Shown here in pieces: positions 24,301 to 30,300 of a DNA stretch of 64,000 bases. Made by a program: the position numbers and the translations under genes. Numbering within the stretch: the stretch's first letter is position 1; each line of letters begins with the position of its first letter. This stretch comes from Lepidonotus clava. Lineage: Eukaryota > Annelida > Polychaeta > Phyllodocida > Polynoidae. The stretch lies in the NCBI GenBank assembly GCA_936440205.1, contig OW387133.1, positions 11,374,001-11,438,000 on the forward strand, written 5' to 3'. The notes below the pieces were generated by a model that saw nothing but the letters and a program-made list of their open reading frames with translations, made no database searches and was not told the DNA's origin.

Positions 24301-27300
24301 GAGACCTATGTGAACATCATAAATTGTCGTGGGGGTACTTAAGGTTGGTCATATTTCATAAGGGGTTTGTGCATTAAAGATTATCTAAATCTAACTATAC
24401 AGCTTTTCACGAATTACTTTTTCCAGTAGTTAATCTGGGCCCATGTTTTTGTTTAATGGTTGATAGATTGGGATAATCGTTCACTTATTAACGTGTTATG
24501 GTTAGTGGCTTGATAAACAATTCAGTCAGTCACATGAAGAACCTATAGATGCTTAACAGTCTGAATATGAGATTTTTGTAGTGACGTGAATTGTTTTTCT
24601 GACTGGTTACTTTGCTAACTACAAGAGAATAATCATAACACACTATCTACTGACCGATTAGCCAAATCAGTCACGAAAATATGCTACGGTTTTAAACTAA
24701 TTCCTAAAGTTTCAGCAATTTTTCTCACAAAATACCTGTATCTCGGTGATTATCAAGCAAATAAGTCATTTCTAATAACAATATCCTGGTATTTCAAAGC
24801 CGTTTTCATACAATGTTGAATACAATTTTAGCATTACTTCAATGACATACAGACTACTGTTTCATTTATCAGACCTTTTAGGGCATATGGCAAAATGAAT
24901 AAAGACGATAAGTTCAGGTCTGGGTTGTTATCTCTATTTAATTGTGTTAAACTAATCGATCTCTATTTAATTTGTATGATAGTTTTGGCCCTATTAAGAA
25001 TTAATATTTGTTACCCGAAACTCATTATTTTCTGATATATACCACATTTGTACATTTGATTAATTGTTTTGGTCTAAATTCATTAGATGTATCAGAGTGC
25101 TTCGGTTGGTCTAAAAATTCACTCTCGTGTTAGATTTCCTCCAATGATTTCTTTGATAACTAACGTGGCCAATCTGATCTTAGGGGGGTGGACAGGATGC
25201 CCAGGACGCCGGATTTAGTGAAGCCACCATTCAATGCGTTACCTTAATCTGTTGGGATCCAGTTTGTGGACACTGTCGGTGTTGCAGGTCCATAGTCTTG
25301 GTTGCTTCAAAGACGTCCTCTCCGGTGAAGTCAGAGTAGACATCGAGTATGTCGTCCACGTTCACGTACCCATCTGATGAATAAATAAGACAAATGCAAT
25401 CATGAGACGTAACTTACTATAGAAAGATTTTAAACTTAACGTTTTGAACTACGATAAATCTGACACTTTTAACTATGTGTACTTATATCCCAAAGTACTG
25501 ATGGTCTGCAAATGTGTCTCAATAAGCTAAACAACTATTGTAGTAAGTGGCACCTGAATGTGAATGTTAAAAAAACTAAAGTGATGGTTATGTCATTAGG
25601 CAATCCCAAAATGCCCACTCTCCATTTTGGAAGTAAAACCCTAGAATGTGTAAAGTCATACAAATACCTCGGGCTCATGCTATCCAGTAATGGGAGCACT
25701 ACAAAAATGGTTAATGATAGAGTAACAAAGGCAAGAAGGGCATCATGCGCAATAAGACAAGCTATCAGTACCACGCTTAATGTCTCTACCAATTTAGCAA
25801 TTTCATTATTTGACAAACAAATAGAGCCTATCCTTCTATATGGTAGTCCCATATGGGGCATACCCTCAAGCAACTGCACTTTAAAACTAGCAGGTGAGAT
25901 GTTTGACACCAAAGATATAAGGTGTACAATATACAAATGTCTAGAATCCGTTGGTATCACAGACTTGGAAATTGTAACATGCAGACACATGAGAGACCAT
26001 CACAATGTAATAGTCACAGTAAAGAACATATCAGATAAGATCAAGATTGTCAGTAACTTTATGAAATCTCCAGTGACCTTCACTATTGAGGAAATACAAA
26101 ATGATACGCCAAACACTGTTGAAAGGCTGCACTCCAACTACTGTAAGTTTGCCTTAGGTGTCTCCAAATATACAAGTACCAAGCTAGCTCTCAGTGAATT
26201 AGGGAGATACCCTCTCCAAATAAGATCAACTGTATTAGGCATCCTATACTGGCTAAGATTAGAACAAGGCACTGAAAGCATTCTCCTTAACAAAGCATTC
26301 AACTCAATGAAACAAGGTAATCATCCGTGGTTGCAAAACATCCAATCCCTTTTGTGGCACATTGGATTAGGTAACATCTGGCAACAACCAAATATATGGG
26401 AGAAAAAATCTTTAAAACAACTTTTAACTGCTAGACTAAAGGACATGTATATCCAGTCCTTTGATGCATACTGTCATAATCAAGAAAACTATGACAAATG
26501 CAAGATACTTAATAGTATGTACCATTCAAACCTCTACGAAACAAAACAGTATCTGTCTAAAATACAGTCAGCCAACATTAGGAATATGTTTACAAGAATG
26601 CGAATTGACACAAATTGTACCTCTGATAGCCAGTATAGAAGCTTTAGAAACAACAAAGTAGAAGATTCATTATGTAAAGAGTGTGACAACATACAAACTG
26701 TATCGCATGTACTATTTCATTGTAAAAACAGTGAACTAAGTTCCAATAGGACAGTATTTGAAAACAAACTCTGCAAGTACGTTCATTCCTATAATACGCT
26801 TTCCGAAAAAGAAAAAATTATCGTTGTCTTAGACCTACGCATGACATGTAAAAAAGAAGATGAAGACAATGCCGTTGAATCTATTTGTACGTTTGTCAAA
26901 AAAACATATCAAATTGTACAACACCTACCTCAGTGACATGAATGTAATGCTTACATTAGTCGAATAAAAACTTACTTACTTACTTACTTACTTAAACGAT
27001 AAATCTGACATTTCTACACTTAACACTCACGAATAGCGATATATTTTCCATGTTTCACTTTAACCTGTACTATCACCCTAATAAGATCATTAACTTATCT
27101 TTATCAAATAGGTATACATAGATAATCAATCCGAATTAATTAGCGATATTTTTTTCCATAATTATTTCATTTTACTCTGTTTTAATGTCTACATCAAAAT
27201 TATTAGCTTATTGACGTATTAAAATTATAATTTTATGATAAATTGAACTTACCTGGCTGAATTGGGATATCCTTCTCTGACAAACCATTTCGGAGAAAGA

Positions 27301-30300
27301 GGTAATTTAATATCTTTGGCACTTTATTCGCTTTATCTACCTGGAAATGAAAATAATAGATACACACCATGGCGGCATGCCGACAAGGGAACGTCTACGG
27401 AGTGAACCTAGATTTAACAAGTCCAAACGTCTAGCCATACTGATCAATTCGGCGGCATGTTTTAATGTCTTAATGTAATATATAGTAAAAATGTTTTATA
27501 TGGTATCAAAGCTTCCAGCTTTGTTACCGATGAGGCGGCGGATCTAGGCCTAATAATATTAATGTGTAATTTATTGTGGTAGGTCTGAACTGACACTATA
27601 GTGTCAATTTCACAAATAATTTAATCTTTGAATAATTCAAATCTTAAATCTGTGTGACACTGACAGCACTGGAGAACTTATTGACAGTGTGACGCCTATG
27701 TTTTAACATTGAATGGGAATGATTCAGACACTGACAGTGACTTAGGCCTAGACATATCAGAACTCAGTTTTAATATTTCGATGGTAGGTCTGAAAAAATG
27801 ACACTATAGTGACAATTTCTCAAATCTTTTAATCTTTGGATCATAAATAATTGCAGCTTTCGGAGCCTCCATAATACATTGACAGTGTCGGAGGGGGCTT
27901 AGGCCTAGCCTCATTTGAACTGCTGGAAAAGATATATGTACCTACCTGTATAACCTGAGTCCTGAATGCTTCCGAATACTTAAATCCTCCACAATTATTG
28001 GGTTTAGTCCAATGTCATCCTGGTTTTCTGAGTTCATAGTATCGATGCAGGCGTGCGGGGAGAGAACCCGGCGAAAGGTTGACGACGCCATGTGACAGTG
28101 CCTCCACGTGTCCGATCGATCCAATCTTTTCCCTTCGATACGAACGCATAGTTCCCGCATGAATTGTCAATGCGTTGTATGCGTTTAAGGGAGTCCAGAC
28201 GTCCAAAATATATATATTGAAAGCATCAGATACCGCCGTAATCCAGGTATCCAGGCGGCGAAAGAGCAGCCTCCCGCCAACACGTCCGACCGCGGCGACT
28301 CTACCCGGCCGTGTGACAGTGTCAAGCGGTGGGGCGGAGACCAAAAGACCAAGAAAACGAACACATAGTTTACGCCTGTCAATGCGTTGTATGCGTTTAA
28401 GGGGGTCCAGACTCCAAAATATATATATTGAAAGCATCAGATACCGCCGTAATCCAGGTATCCATGCGGCGAAAGAGCAGCCTCCCGCCAACACGTCCGA
28501 CCGCGGCGACTCTACCCGGCCAAGTGACAGTGAAGCGGTGGGGCGGAGACCGAAAGACCAAGAAAATGGCGCGATGTATTTGCGCAAATTGTCGCGTTAT
28601 TTCGCAATCTATGAATTTCTGGACAATGAGATACCTATCTATGTATCCAAATCTATCTGTGTATATCAAAAACTAAAGTTAGATCGACCGATTTCATGGT
28701 GAAATAGGTCTGCATAGGTCCGATTCCCGGGCGCTCCAGATCGGAGAAGAAGGTGTCACATGGCGGGCCGGCCCCCGGCGACCGTATTGATATAACGGTT
28801 TGGATTCCGCCCGGACCAAAAAGCAGTGGGAGTACAGTGTGTACTGAGTATAGAATCAGTGTCAACTTTCAGTAGCATTTTAGTGTAAAATCAGTGGAAA
28901 TCAGTGGAAATACAGTGACTGAATAGTGGAAAATCAGTATGTCCGAAATATTTAAATGAGCTAGAGTGGAAAATCAGTAGTATTTCAGTAGCTAATTTAC
29001 ATATTTCGGACATACTGATTTAGGAAGTGTCCACTGCCGTTTGTTCCGGGCGCGCTTGAATGTCTAAATTGGCCCGATTTGGACGATTTTAACGATTCCT
29101 ATGTCTTCTATATATCCAAATCTCTGTGATATAAGCCCAAATAAGCCAAAATATGTGGTCATTTAAGCCCAGGAGCGATCGTCTCATCGGGTGTTACATA
29201 TAAACGCGTCACAGGTCATCGTATAGACGAAAGGGGAATTCGGCGGCATAAGATCTTAAGGTGACCTAGGCCCTGATTCGAACTTAAAGCCTTGCCGCCT
29301 CATAATAAATCAGTATCTTAAAACCGTAGTTTTAAAACTGAAAGTTGCAAGCATTGGAGATAAACACATTCGCAACTAAATTAATGCTAATAAAGAGACT
29401 GCATCTCATTCTGTAAGACGTCCCAGCTAATGAGCATTGTCCTAAAAATGTATGTTTTGGTGTTCAGTATTGAACATTGACACAAACAGTTTCTCAATGT
29501 TAAGGAACATATGTGACCTGCTATGCGATTTTGGGGCTACTTGACATGAATAATGAATTTAGAACAAGGTTCAGGCTTTCTAAAAAAGTAAAGATCTTTT
29601 AAATATTCTGAGTAGAAGCTGAGATGTGAGCTCCTGAACATGATATGGTCAGACACCTTAAATTCATTAAAATTACAATATAGATAGTAGCGACAGAATT
29701 ACAAACAGTTATATATAGAGTAAAATATGATCCACATTAATTATGATGCAAACAAAATACTCCCAATTTTAGTCTAATGAAGATAGCTACAATCCGTTTT
29801 TTGCATAATGTAGCTTGAAAGTTCTACTTTTAGGTTTTACTAATTCTAGAATAATTGTCACATGACCTGGTTTCCATGGAAACCAAATTCTATAAAATAT
29901 CAGTAATTCTACGTTCCGACGTTCAATTAACATTCCGGTTACCATGGCAACAAAATGTAAAATTTTAGGAAATTTTAAATTTTCATATAAAACTACACAA
30001 AATTTGATTTTAAGTCAAAATTTGGCTTATTTTAACATTTTTGGTCATTATCAGAGATGCCACTCCTGACTGATGAAAAGGTAGGATAAATAGGAAACAG
30101 TTTTCCTACTATTTTTTCTAGAAGCATCTAGGAGGGAAATAACCTTTAGGAATTGAAATCTAGCATTGAGTTTGTATTCAATTACACAAAATACTCTAAA
30201 ACAGACGTTAAAGTAATGTAATTGAAATCGGTCAGACGATCCAAATTAACCAAACATTAGGAAATCGTACAAAAGTAGGAAAAATGGCATCTCTGAAATA

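Larger units (their letters stand above)
21236..25242. other. Intron sequence with one SINE, otherwise nothing recognised
   Basis: AT-rich intron of the KptA-like gene to the right of the giant element. Apart from the 12 bp tandem repeat near 22410 and the SINE at 23021-23390, I see no coding or RNA gene. Confidence 0.5.

Noticed and set aside
26960-27000. CRISPR-like short tandem repeats
   Set aside because: They are the ACTT microsatellite tail of the LINE; no spaced repeats occur anywhere in the window.
28015-28702. Open frames on both strands over the tandem duplication
   Set aside because: They repeat with the DNA unit and show no domain; incidental to G+C-rich repeats.
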